Shown here: in pieces, positions 1 to 8,288 of the stretch
Numbering within the stretch: the first letter of the stretch is position 1
Layout of the letters: the number at the start of each line of letters is the position of its first letter
Source: Mycobacterium gallinarum
GTDB taxonomy: Bacteria > Actinomycetota > Actinomycetes > Mycobacteriales > Mycobacteriaceae
Direction: 5' to 3'
NCBI RefSeq assembly: GCF_010726765.1
Contig: NZ_AP022601.1
Coordinates: 5,952,001-6,016,000, forward strand
DNA length: 64,000 nt
Notes under the pieces: model-generated
What the model saw: the letters and a program-made list of their open reading frames with translations, nothing else
Databases searched by the model: none
Told to the model about the DNA's origin: nothing
Program-made: the position numbers and the translations under genes

Positions 1-198
1 ATGCTCTCGCACCGGGACATCAACACGGAGATCTTGCGCGGGATGGATGAGAATTCAAAGCGCTGGCAAAAACTACTCGATCGCCACGACTCCAAGCTGT
101 TGCGCGCAACCTGTCAGTTCGTGCAAGGCTCGAAGGTCTATCGCGCCATGGAGAGCGGGGAATTCTCGTACCGCATGTACTTCTTCGCGAAAGACTAG
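1..198 (+). CDS. C-terminal part of Fmt/Rv2952-type SAM-dependent O-methyltransferase (truncated by window edge)
   Basis: The open frame enters from the left edge and stops with TAG at 196-198; the true start lies outside, so the ATG at base 1 need not be a start. The 65 visible residues match, from memory, the C-terminus of M. tuberculosis Rv2952 (phthiotriol/phenolphthiotriol dimycocerosate methyltransferase). Shared features are the 'LSxRxIN.E.LRG' stretch near residue 3 and the ending 'ESGEFSYRMYFFAKD', where Rv2952 has 'EGGELSYRMYCFTKD'. GPL loci carry a relative, Fmt, which O-methylates the 3-hydroxy fatty acyl chain. That role is inferred here from the neighbouring sugar and peptide genes. 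The SAM-binding domain is not visible. Confidence 0.75.
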   Translation: MLSHRDINTEILRGMDENSKRWQKLLDRHDSKLLRATCQFVQGSKVYRAMESGEFSYRMYFFAKD

Positions 199-358
199 GT
201 GCCGTGTCGCTGCGATATACCGACGGAGAAGGGCACATCGATGAGGTTGGGCCGGACGGGATCCTCGACCCGTGAGTCCTTGCGGCGAGTACGCTTCAAG
301 GCCGTGACTGCTTTGGTTCGCCCCAATGGGTTCGTGACGACGTCAGTTCTGAGCCGCC

Positions 359-1159
359 GTGCCGGCTGACTTCGAGGTGACGAATCTGGCCGCCAGGTCA
401 CTGAAGTCGATCAACTCTCTTAGACGGAACTCGATCAACTCCTTTGTGCTCTACGTCAATAGCTCCGGCCCCGCGGTGCTCGGCAGGTTGGAGTACAGGT
501 TGAGATCAGCGCGCTCGAACTGGGGCGAACCGCTGAACGGTCAAACTGGCCGGTTAGACCTGTGCCGGCAGATCTTCGCGGAGTTGCCGCCAGCGGCGAT
601 CGTCGAAACAGGCACTTTCATCGGGAACACAACGAAGTTCTTCGCCGACTTCGGTGTGCCGGTCTACACGGCGGAGAAGAAGCCTCGGTATCACGCCTTT
701 GCAGAAGAACGGTTTCGTTCGGCGCGTGACCGGGTGCACGTCGTGCTGGCAGACAGCCGCGCCCTGCTGCGTCAGCTGGCCGCGGATCCGTCATTTCCGA
801 AGGATGGTGTCTTCTTTTACCTTGACGCACACTGGTATTCAGACCTACCGCTCGCCGAGGAGATCGAGATGATCTTCGGATCATGGCAGCGGTCGGTCAT
901 CATGATCGACGACTTCGCCGTCCCCGGCGACTCCTACAGTTACGACGACTACGGGCCTGGCGCGGTTTTGAATGACGAGTATCTCGACACGCTCGGACGC
1001 AGCGACATACTCAGGTTTTATCCGTCGTTACCGGCCAGCCAAGAAACCGGCGCCAAGCGCGGCTGTGTCGTCTTGTGCGGCGATCCCGACATCGGACTCC
1101 GGCTCGGCAAGTTGCCAAGTCTGCGGTCGGGCACAACGCCTGCCGGCGGGCTCGCGTAG
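359..1159 (+). CDS. Class I SAM-dependent methyltransferase-like protein
   Basis: 266 aa starting at GTG 359; no strong ribosome binding site is seen. The Rossmann-type SAM fold is suggested by 'VETGTFIGNTT' (about residue 81, motif I), an acidic strand end at 'VYTAEKK', 'VVLADSRALL' and 'FYLDAHWYSDLPLAEEIEMIF' with an acidic 'MIDDFAVPG' after it. The pattern of glycine-rich loop, 'LDAHW' and 'IDDF' resembles the FkbM/macrocin O-methyltransferase-like proteins found in actinobacterial sugar loci. Substrate unknown; given the flanking rhamnosyl-methyltransferase and fmt-like genes, a sugar or lipopeptide hydroxyl is plausible. It is distinct from the other methyltransferases here and not a recent duplicate of any. 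Confidence 0.7.
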   Translation: MPADFEVTNLAARSLKSINSLRRNSINSFVLYVNSSGPAVLGRLEYRLRSARSNWGEPLNGQTGRLDLCRQIFAELPPAAIVETGTFIGNTTKFFADFGVPVYTAEKKPRYHAFAEERFRSARDRVHVVLADSRALLRQLAADPSFPKDGVFFYLDAHWYSDLPLAEEIEMIFGSWQRSVIMIDDFAVPGDSYSYDDYGPGAVLNDEYLDTLGRSDILRFYPSLPASQETGAKRGCVVLCGDPDIGLRLGKLPSLRSGTTPAGGLA

Positions 1160-1327
1160 GCCCCTTTGTTGAGAGGTCCAGTCGGAAAGCCGAATTGGAG
1201 CGCCCGTGCCGTCTGCAACCATGAACATTCGAGCCGTACGCCGCCAGGGGCAACTCCTGATAGTCTCGCTTCGCTACATTTGGCAGACCCTATTGAAGTA
1301 ATCGGGCAGTGCCGTGAGGGGAAATAA

Positions 1328-2020
1328 ATGGGTGTGATTCGGCAGATAGCCAGCGGAGTGGCCGGAGCCATTTACCGGCCCAGCGACGCGATCGCCGAGG
1401 AATACCACAAGTGGTATTACGGCACGATGGTGTGGCTTCACACCTCCTGGATGGGTGTTCCGTGTCAGAAGTCGGTCAGCGACATGTGGAATTACCAAGA
1501 GATCCTCTGGTCGCTACGCCCCTCGTTGGTTGTGGAGTTCGGCTCGTTTCAGGGTGGCTCCGGTGTTTTCTTCGCCCACATATTGCGTCAGACCGGACAG
1601 CGGTTCGCGGTGTTGTCGGTCGACATCACGCATCAGAATCTGCATGCCAACGCGGTGAAGGATCCCGACGTGGTGTGGTTCGAGTCGTCATCGATTGCAC
1701 CGCAGGTGGCTGAGAAGATCTCTCAGTTGCGATCCGAATTTCCGGGCCCGGTCTTCGCGATCTTGGACAGCGACCATAGCCGCGATCATGTGCTGGCCGA
1801 GATGAAATCGTTGCGGCCCCTGCTTCGGGCCGGGGATTACATGATTGTCGAGGACTCCAACGTGAACGGCCACCCGGTGCTTCCCGGAATGGGCCCGGGT
1901 CCTTTCGAGGCGATCGAAGACTACGAGGCGGAATTTCCCGACGATTACGTTCACGATCGAGAGCGGGAGGTGAAGTTCGGGTTCACCTTCGCCACGAATG
2001 GCTTCATGATTCGGAAATAG
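1328..2020 (+). CDS. Rhamnosyl O-methyltransferase (CmcI/Rmt family, Rv2959c-like)
   Basis: 230 aa; ATG 1328 follows an SD-like GAGGGG with good spacing. The protein reads through nearly all the landmarks I remember from Rv2959c: 'YRPSDAIAEEYHKWYYG' near the N-terminus, 'KSVSDMWNYQEIL', the SAM loop 'VEFGSFQGGS', 'AILDSDHSRDHVLAEMK', 'VEDSNVNGHPVLPGMGPGP' and C-terminal 'ATNGFMIRK'. Rv2959c O-methylates the rhamnose of phenolic glycolipids, and GPL loci carry relatives (rmt genes) acting on GPL rhamnose. The DSDHS and EDSN acidic residues expected for metal and SAM binding are present. The stop abuts the convergent MFS gene with no gap. Exact methylation position cannot be read from sequence. 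Confidence 0.85.
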   Translation: MGVIRQIASGVAGAIYRPSDAIAEEYHKWYYGTMVWLHTSWMGVPCQKSVSDMWNYQEILWSLRPSLVVEFGSFQGGSGVFFAHILRQTGQRFAVLSVDITHQNLHANAVKDPDVVWFESSSIAPQVAEKISQLRSEFPGPVFAILDSDHSRDHVLAEMKSLRPLLRAGDYMIVEDSNVNGHPVLPGMGPGPFEAIEDYEAEFPDDYVHDREREVKFGFTFATNGFMIRK

Positions 2021-3778
2021 TCAACGATTCGAACGGCTAGCCTGCTGTTGGCTGCGCGCTTCGTAGTCGACGCGTCTGCCGTCGTCGGCGCTCTCAGAGC
2101 TGTAATCCCGTTCGAAAGTGGTTGCGCTGCCACGGGTGTCGCTGATGTCGTGCGTGGGTGGGGGATCTTGTGCGGGTTGGTTTGCGGCGGCGTCGACGGC
2201 GGGATCTTCGGCGTCGCTGACCTCTTTGGCAGCCTGCGCATGAGCAACCTCCTCCGCTGAGTAGCTGATAAACAGGACCACGAAGCCGACGGAGACGACC
2301 GCCCCGGCCAACCACAGCAGACCGTAGGTGATGCCTTGGTCCAAGGCATTCAACGCGACGGCGTCCATAGAAGTCACCGGTCCGGTGGTGCCGCCCAGAG
2401 CTAATGTGTGCGAGGTGATGATGGCCTGGATGACGGCGAGCACGATCGGGCCGCCGAGGTTCTGCAGCATGAGCGCAATCGCCGAGGTGGGGCCGATCCG
2501 GTCCAAGCCGACGCTGGCGATCAACGATAGTCGAAGCGGGACGTTTGCCACGCCGATCCCCACAGCGGCGACGACGAGCGGCACCATCAGGTTCGGGAAG
2601 TACGGCGCGTCGCGGGTGAGCGTCGAGGCGTAAAGGGTGGCGCCAAGCATCAGGCTCCCGCCGGCGATCATGACCACTCGGGGGGACCACAACTTGACTA
2701 GACGTGTCGACGCAGCAGCCCCGAGGGCCACCGCAATGGCGAAGGGGAGAAGGGCAAGGCTTGCGCGCAGCGCGCTGTAGCCCATGACATCCTGGATGTA
2801 CAAGGCGACCAGCACCATCAGAGTGAACAGCACCCCGCCGGCCAGGAATACCGCCGCGAAGATGGCCAGTCGGTTGCGGTCGTTGAACAAGGTGAATGGA
2901 ACGATGGGGTTCTCGGCCGTTCGCTCCACCAGAATGAATGCCACAAAGGCTCCGACAAGCAGCACCACCGAACCGATCGAAATGGGGGACAACCAGCCCT
3001 TCTCCGGTGCCATCGTGAAGCCGTACACCGTAGCGGTGCAGATGAGCGTGGCCAACACAGCCCCGCTGACGTCTAGCTTCATCCGCTCCTTCTGAGTTTC
3101 TCGCAGGGCGGCGCGAGCGAGAATAAGGACCAGTAGCCCGAGCGGAACGTTCACCAAGAACGCGAGTCGCCACGACACCTCGGTTAGAGCTCCGCCGACT
3201 ACCAGACCGCCTACCGAGCCGACGCCGATCATCGCGCTGAACACGGCCATCGCGGCGTTGCGCATCGGGCCCTTCGGGAATGTCGTTGCCACCAACGCGA
3301 CCGAAGTCGGGGCGAAGATTGCCGCGGCGACCCCTTGCAACAGCCGGGCAGTGACGAGTGAGCCCCCGTTCCAGGCGATTCCGCACACAGCTGAGGCCAC
3401 AGTGAACAACGCAACTCCGACGATGAAGACGCGCTTGCGCCCAAAAGTGTCGCCCAAGCGACCGCCTAGCAGCATCAGTCCGCCGAAGGTCAGGATGTAC
3501 GCAGTGATGACCCAGCTCCGGCCGGCGTTCGACAGGCCTAACTCGCTCTGAATTTTCGGGAGCGCGACGACTGCAATGGTGCCGTCCATGATGGACAACA
3601 GCTGCATAGCACCGATAGCGGTCACTGCGGCTATGAACCAGCCGGGCGGCCGACTCGAAGACCGCATTCGACGGTGCCTTCCGGTCTGTCTGTTGGGGAC
3701 GGCCTTAGCTCGTTCCGCAGGCTCTGTTGTCCATTGTTGTCGGGGAGGTAATGTCTGCTCCGCATCCTGAGAAGCCAT
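2021..3778 (-). CDS. MFS transporter, DHA2 (EmrB/QacA-like, 14-TM) family
   Basis: 585 aa from ATG 3778. After a basic cytoplasmic N-terminus (about 45 residues) the first helix carries 'LLSIMDGTIAVVALP', the D1 motif of DHA2 drug exporters; 'GGRLGDTFGRKRVF' is MFS motif A and 'GVGSVGGLVVGGALTEVSWR' fits antiporter motif C. Many hydrophobic segments follow. The last 80 residues are a hydrophilic, Asp/Ser/Ala-rich cytoplasmic tail. It is the only transporter in the window's NRPS-tailoring region, where classical GPL loci use MmpL4/Gap proteins, so it could export the lipopeptide or an intermediate, or protect the cell. It is convergent with the rmt-type gene. Substrate unproven. Confidence 0.85.
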   Translation of the reverse strand: MASQDAEQTLPPRQQWTTEPAERAKAVPNRQTGRHRRMRSSSRPPGWFIAAVTAIGAMQLLSIMDGTIAVVALPKIQSELGLSNAGRSWVITAYILTFGGLMLLGGRLGDTFGRKRVFIVGVALFTVASAVCGIAWNGGSLVTARLLQGVAAAIFAPTSVALVATTFPKGPMRNAAMAVFSAMIGVGSVGGLVVGGALTEVSWRLAFLVNVPLGLLVLILARAALRETQKERMKLDVSGAVLATLICTATVYGFTMAPEKGWLSPISIGSVVLLVGAFVAFILVERTAENPIVPFTLFNDRNRLAIFAAVFLAGGVLFTLMVLVALYIQDVMGYSALRASLALLPFAIAVALGAAASTRLVKLWSPRVVMIAGGSLMLGATLYASTLTRDAPYFPNLMVPLVVAAVGIGVANVPLRLSLIASVGLDRIGPTSAIALMLQNLGGPIVLAVIQAIITSHTLALGGTTGPVTSMDAVALNALDQGITYGLLWLAGAVVSVGFVVLFISYSAEEVAHAQAAKEVSDAEDPAVDAAANQPAQDPPPTHDISDTRGSATTFERDYSSESADDGRRVDYEARSQQQASRSNR

Positions 3779-4041
3779 CGCGGATCACCCTACAGCAAGG
3801 CGAAAATATGTTAGCTGAAAAGGGGATACGAGCGGTCGACGACCTCGTCGGATGCGGCGCTGGCACTACCAACGCAGCAAATGGTTCAGCCCCCCGTCGA
3901 TCACTTTGCCCCTTGACGCCGCCGACGTCGATGAAATAACACAATGTTGGTGGCCTCCGGGACAGGCCGAAATCGGGGGTCTAAACTCATCGCCGGCAAC
4001 ACCGGCAACGGCAATCGCAGTGGATAGGGGCAGTTTTGGCC

Positions 4042-4845
4042 GTGACTGATCGCGATGTGCGACCTTTGTACCTCGATTTGCTCCGACGGAATCTGACCAG
4101 ATATGGGATGCACGAGCGGATGCCCGCACGGTGGTCACTACGGCGACGCCTCGTCTTCAAGACCGCCAATGCAATTCTGCCGATGCTCAACCGAGTGAGC
4201 CCGTTCGGTCAGACCAAGCGCGACTTGGGCGTCGACTGGCCCGCCGAGGCCGAGACCATGATCGGCATGCAGAGGCTCACCAGTCTGCAGCATTGCGTCG
4301 AAACGGTGTTGGAAGAGGACATCCCTGGCGATCTGGTCGAGTGCGGCGTGTGGCGCGGCGGCGCCTGCATCCTGATGCGCGCGGTCCTGGCGGCATATGG
4401 CGATGAGAAACGATGCGTCTGGCTAGCCGATTCCTTTGCAGGCTTGCCACGCCCCGACACCGCAAATTATCAGGCGGACAAGGGGATTCGGCTTGACCTC
4501 TTTGCGGGAATATTAGGAGTGCCGGAATCGGAAGTCAGGGCGAATTTCGAGCGCTACGGGTTGCTCGATGAACGCGTCCACTTTCTTCCAGGGTGGTTCA
4601 AAGACACGCTTCACGATGCGCCGATCGGACAGATAGCGATACTGCGACTCGACGGCGACCTGTACGAATCGACGATACAAGCTCTTGACGCCCTCTACCC
4701 GCGACTGTCCCCTGGGGGTTATTGCATCATTGACGACTACTCGATCCCGGCGTGTCGGCAAGCGGTGACGGATTACCGTCAGAAGCATGGGATATGCGCG
4801 GAAGTTGTCGACATCGACGGGACCGGTGCGTTGTGGCGCAAGTGA
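4042..4845 (+). CDS. TylF/MycF-type macrocin O-methyltransferase family (GPL Rmt-like)
   Basis: 267 aa with GTG 4042 as start, chosen because AGGGG at 4026-4030 is better placed for it than for TTG 4036. Family signatures: 'MIGMQRLTSLQHCVETVLEEDIPGDLVECGVWRGGA' (written here in full only to show the TylF N-terminal block; the SAM loop is 'VECGVWRGGA'), 'WLADSFAGLP', 'LDGDLYESTIQALDALYP' and 'GGYCIIDDY'. The LDGD and IDDY acidic residues form the Mg2+ site in this family. GPL clusters carry rhamnose 2-, 3- and 4-O-methyltransferases of this class, so this is probably a deoxysugar O-methyltransferase working after the neighbouring GT1 enzyme, which starts 130 bp downstream. Position of methylation not predictable. 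Confidence 0.82.
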   Translation: MTDRDVRPLYLDLLRRNLTRYGMHERMPARWSLRRRLVFKTANAILPMLNRVSPFGQTKRDLGVDWPAEAETMIGMQRLTSLQHCVETVLEEDIPGDLVECGVWRGGACILMRAVLAAYGDEKRCVWLADSFAGLPRPDTANYQADKGIRLDLFAGILGVPESEVRANFERYGLLDERVHFLPGWFKDTLHDAPIGQIAILRLDGDLYESTIQALDALYPRLSPGGYCIIDDYSIPACRQAVTDYRQKHGICAEVVDIDGTGALWRK

Positions 4846-4953
4846 TCTCGCTCTAATCACCGGGACCCATGGACGATCTCGGTCTATCAGATCCAGACGC
4901 GTTCATCCGCGAACACGAGGTGACACTTCATGGTTCGCGACGTCCACGGATAG

Positions 4954-4974
4954 TGAAAGGCTACGGTCCCCGAG
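4954..4974 (+). promoter_or_regulatory. Putative leaderless -10 promoter of first GT gene
   Basis: TACGGT at 4962-4967 fits the mycobacterial TANNNT -10 element and ends 7 bases before the ATG at 4975, the spacing expected for a leaderless mRNA. The preceding TGAAAGGCTA is conserved upstream of the second GT gene at 8270-8279. No convincing -35 was identified. Confidence 0.4.
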
Positions 4975-6240
4975 ATGAAATTTGTCCTTGCGTTTTATGG
5001 AAGTCGTGGCGATGTCGAGCCGTGTGTGGCTGTTGGCCGTGAGCTCCTTTGCCGGGGCCACGACGTGCGGCTGGCCGTCTCGCCGAACCTTGTCGAATTC
5101 GTTGAGTCGGCGGGGCTCACGGCCGCTGCATTCGGGCCGGATGCGCGGACATGGCAGGAGCTGCACCGCGACTTCATGATGCACCTGTTCCGCAACTTCT
5201 GGCGCGTTCGGGAGCTGATCAAATTGGCGCGCGAAGACTGGAATTTGTACGCCCAATTCTGGAGGGAGGCAAACACCACGCTGACATCGCTTGCCGGAGG
5301 GGCCGACTTGTTGTTCGCCGACGCGGGTTTTGATCAGCCTGCGGCAAATGTGGCGGAGTACTTCGACATTCCATTGGCGACGTTGCATACCTCCCCGCTG
5401 AGAGCGCATAGCGAGTTGGTCCCCAAGTCGTCGCCGCTGATTCGCGTTGCGATGACATTCTCCAAGTGGCTGGGTTGGCGCTTGGCCAAGAAGTTCGAGG
5501 ACGCGCAGCGTCGTGAGTTGGGCCTGCCCAGGGCGACAAATCCGTCGCCGCAACGTATCGCCGAACGCGGTTCGCTGGAAATTCAGGCCTATGACAAGGC
5601 GTGCTTCCCGGGGGTGGGGGACGACTGGGCTGAGAACGACCGCCGACGGCCACTTGTCGGTGCGCTGACAGTGGAAATGCCGGCGAAAGCTGACGAGGAA
5701 GCCTCCAGATGGATTGCCGCAGGAGCTCCGCCGATCTTCTTCGGTTTCGGCAGCATGCCGGTCCAGTCTCCGGCCGACACGCTGGCGATGATCGGTGCGG
5801 CCTGTGCGGAGCTGGGCGAGAGGGCGCTGGTTTGCGCCGCTGGGACTGACTTCAACGACGTTCCGGGTCTCGAGCATCTCAAGGTGGTGGATACGCTCAA
5901 TTTCGCGGCGATCTTTCCGTCCTGCCGCGCGGTCGTGCACCACGGTGGCACGGGCACCACCGCTGCGGGCCTGCGCGCAGGCGTCCCCTCTTTGATCCTC
6001 TGGACCTGGCTCGATCAGGCGCTGTGGGGGGCTCAGGTCAAGCGGTTGAAGGTCGGAACTTCCCGACGTTTGTCGAGTACCACCAAAGAGTCGCTACTTG
6101 AAGACCTACGCACCATACTCGCCCCGGATTGCGTTGCCGAGGCTCGCGACTTCGCGACCAAAATGACCAAACCGACCGAAAGTGCTGCGAACGCCGCCGA
6201 TCGCGTCGAGGCCTTCGCCCGCGCCCGGTTCATCGGTTGA
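4975..6240 (+). CDS. GT1-family glycosyltransferase, GPL Gtf-like
   Basis: 421 aa from ATG 4975. N-terminal GT-B domain begins 'KFVLAFYGSRGDVEPCVAVGREL', the typical acceptor-side start of GPL rhamnosyl and deoxytalosyl transferases. The C-terminal donor domain has 'FFGFGSMPVQSPADTL' (about residue 254) and the nucleotide-sugar signature 'CRAVVHHGGTGTTAAGLRAGVP' (about residue 316), with the HHGGxGTT diphosphate loop intact. Length equals the usual 420-430 aa of mycobacterial Gtf proteins. It is a clear paralogue of the GT gene at 8289. Likely transfers a dTDP-activated deoxysugar (6-deoxytalose or rhamnose) to the peptide or to another sugar, in the cytoplasm or at the membrane face. Donor and acceptor are inference. 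Confidence 0.87.
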   Translation: MKFVLAFYGSRGDVEPCVAVGRELLCRGHDVRLAVSPNLVEFVESAGLTAAAFGPDARTWQELHRDFMMHLFRNFWRVRELIKLAREDWNLYAQFWREANTTLTSLAGGADLLFADAGFDQPAANVAEYFDIPLATLHTSPLRAHSELVPKSSPLIRVAMTFSKWLGWRLAKKFEDAQRRELGLPRATNPSPQRIAERGSLEIQAYDKACFPGVGDDWAENDRRRPLVGALTVEMPAKADEEASRWIAAGAPPIFFGFGSMPVQSPADTLAMIGAACAELGERALVCAAGTDFNDVPGLEHLKVVDTLNFAAIFPSCRAVVHHGGTGTTAAGLRAGVPSLILWTWLDQALWGAQVKRLKVGTSRRLSSTTKESLLEDLRTILAPDCVAEARDFATKMTKPTESAANAADRVEAFARARFIG

Positions 6241-6368
6241 TCGATGACGTCGGAGACGTGCACACGTGGGCGGCACCGAACTTGATCGCTAATCTTGTTG
6301 TGCTGGTGTATGTTTCACGGTCCGCCAGCACGCATGCCTGGTCTAAAACATCGATCTGATCGGTCGGA

Positions 6369-8006
6369 TTAGCTGGCGAAATGCGATTGGTCGATATGGG
6401 CGGCCACCCGCAGTGCGTTGGCGGCCACCGTCAAACTCGGATTCAAACCGGCGCTGGACGGGAAGAACGAGCTGTCGACCACGTACAGGTTGTCCACTTC
6501 ATGCGCCCGATTTTGGGGGTTCAAGACACTGGTCATCGGATCGGTGCCGAAGCGGCATGTCCCGCAGACGTGGCCGAGCGCCTCGTTGTCTTCGGCGCCC
6601 CGCAACGTGATTTTGCGAAACGGTTTGAAGACGTCTCTCAATTGTCCCAAAAACGTTGCGCGGCGCTCGGTCTCGCTGGCGTGAAGACGATATTGAATTT
6701 TCAGCCGCTGGCGCCCGTCAGGGCTGGGTTGATCGGACGGCAGGACGCGGTTGTCCAGGTAGGGCAGGTCTTCCATGAGCGGGGCCAGCACCAGCCCGCC
6801 AGTGAAGAAGCGCTCATAGACGCGGCGCGCCGCTGGTCGTACCAAACGCAACGCACTTGCCTTGAGGCCAGGGCGGTTAGTGAGCAGTTCCATCGGCGGC
6901 ATTGCGCCGAACGATTGCACGGTGCCGTACTTCTCACCCTCCCAGAAGTAAAAATCGTTCAGCCCGATCTCCTTGTTCGGGTCTGTGATCTTGCTGTTGG
7001 ACTCCGGCCAGATTTCGACCAGATCGATCAAATGGCGCATCAAGTTGCGCCCCACCCAGTCTGAACTGTTCGCCAGTCCGCCTGGCCAATCACCGGAGCG
7101 CGAATTGAGCAACAACACGGGCGTAACAAGCGCCCCGGCTGCAAGGACCACCACCCGGGCTGTCAGCGCCAAAGTGCCGGAGCGGTCCTCGCAGATCACT
7201 TTGCGGACGTGTGTGCCGTCCGCTTCCAGGCGCACCGCTCGACACTCGGACAACAGGTGGGCGCCGTGTTCGGTCACCGCGGGCAGCACGCAATTGCGGC
7301 TTGCATCGCCTTTGCATGCATTCCAGCAGAGGTGGCTGTGGCACGAAGCGCAACCATCGCTGTAATCGCACGCCATGGGAAGGTGGTAAGGATGTAACCC
7401 TCGGCCTACCAGATAGTCGACCAGCCGCTGATTGTCTGCGGAAAACGGTGGCGCCGCAGGCAAATTGATTTCGGCCGTCTCCGGCCGTAGGGGATCGGGT
7501 TGCCCGCGGACCCCTAGCAGCTTCTCCGCCTCGGCATACCACGGCGATAATTGATCGTAGGTTATCGGCCAGGCTTCTGGCACGGTGGAATCGCCGGGGT
7601 GGCGGAAGTCTTGGCGGGGGGTGAAATCGCGAACGAAAAACCGCTCGCAGGCCATGCCGTAAATAGCCGATGACCCTCCTGTGCCACTGCCGAGGTACGG
7701 CACGAACCGCCGCGAGAAGCGTCCGCTGATGTCTTGGATCTCGTCGGTGGAGCGTCCAGCTCGGGCCAAGGCGTCGTAATAGGCTTCGGCCGATCGGCCG
7801 GCCAGCGGCTCGGCCACTTCCGGCAGCGCGCGAATGGTTCCCGGCTCGCCTGGCAGTGTGGAGCGCCCCTTCTCGACGAACAGCACGCTGCGGCCGGAGC
7901 GGGCCAGCGAGTAGCCGAGCATCCCGCCCCCCATACCGGTACCTACGACGATCACGTCCCAGGTCACACGTTCTGCCTCGCGTGCGCTCAGCCCGCCGTC
8001 AGCCAA
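6369..8006 (-). CDS. GMC-type FAD-dependent oxidoreductase with Cys-rich insertion
   Basis: 545 aa using TTG 8006, which has GGAG 6 bases upstream; TTG 8021 and GTG 7977 are alternatives. FAD-binding 'DVIVVGTGMGGG' near the N-terminus, 'VEKG', 'YLGSGTGGSSAIYGM', a second dinucleotide stretch 'ARVVVLAAGALVTPVLLLNS' and the C-terminal GMC block 'NLYVVDSSFFPSSAGLNPSLTVAANALR', with His/Asn catalytic residues in the 'HVCGTCRFG...NPSLT' area. Around residue 225-250 there is a Cys-rich run (CDYSDGCASCHSHLC, then WNACKGDASRNC) reminiscent of the cluster-binding or disulfide region of FAD-glucose-dehydrogenase-like GMC enzymes. It sits antiparallel between two paralogous GT genes. It may oxidise a sugar or alcohol of the lipopeptide; substrate unknown. 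Confidence 0.8.
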   Translation of the reverse strand: MADGGLSAREAERVTWDVIVVGTGMGGGMLGYSLARSGRSVLFVEKGRSTLPGEPGTIRALPEVAEPLAGRSAEAYYDALARAGRSTDEIQDISGRFSRRFVPYLGSGTGGSSAIYGMACERFFVRDFTPRQDFRHPGDSTVPEAWPITYDQLSPWYAEAEKLLGVRGQPDPLRPETAEINLPAAPPFSADNQRLVDYLVGRGLHPYHLPMACDYSDGCASCHSHLCWNACKGDASRNCVLPAVTEHGAHLLSECRAVRLEADGTHVRKVICEDRSGTLALTARVVVLAAGALVTPVLLLNSRSGDWPGGLANSSDWVGRNLMRHLIDLVEIWPESNSKITDPNKEIGLNDFYFWEGEKYGTVQSFGAMPPMELLTNRPGLKASALRLVRPAARRVYERFFTGGLVLAPLMEDLPYLDNRVLPSDQPSPDGRQRLKIQYRLHASETERRATFLGQLRDVFKPFRKITLRGAEDNEALGHVCGTCRFGTDPMTSVLNPQNRAHEVDNLYVVDSSFFPSSAGLNPSLTVAANALRVAAHIDQSHFAS

Positions 8007-8269
8007 TCGAACTCCTAGCAAATGAGAGCCAGCATGTTGCCCGGTTCGGACGAATCACGAAAGTACCATCGACCCGGTACGGACAGTCCTGACCGCGCGC
8101 ATCCCCCGCGCCAGCTCTCCGGTACCCGGCGCTGCCAGCCACGGATGAACACCTTAGCGTTCGGAGTCGAGGGCGATCGATGGGCCACAGCGAACCCCAG
8201 ACAACGGACCACGGTCCCAGAGACCGGGATAATTGCGGACGCCCTGATCTCGCGCACGCGCACGGGACA

Positions 8270-8288
8270 TGAAAGGCTATGACTCGCG
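8270..8288 (+). promoter_or_regulatory. Conserved leader/promoter block of second GT gene
   Basis: TGAAAGGCTATG at 8270-8281 closely matches the block before the first GT gene (TGAAAGGCTACG) and lies at nearly the same distance from the ATG. TATGAC is a weaker -10 than in the first copy. The rest of the 282 bp divergent gap to the GMC gene shows nothing I can name. Confidence 0.3.
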
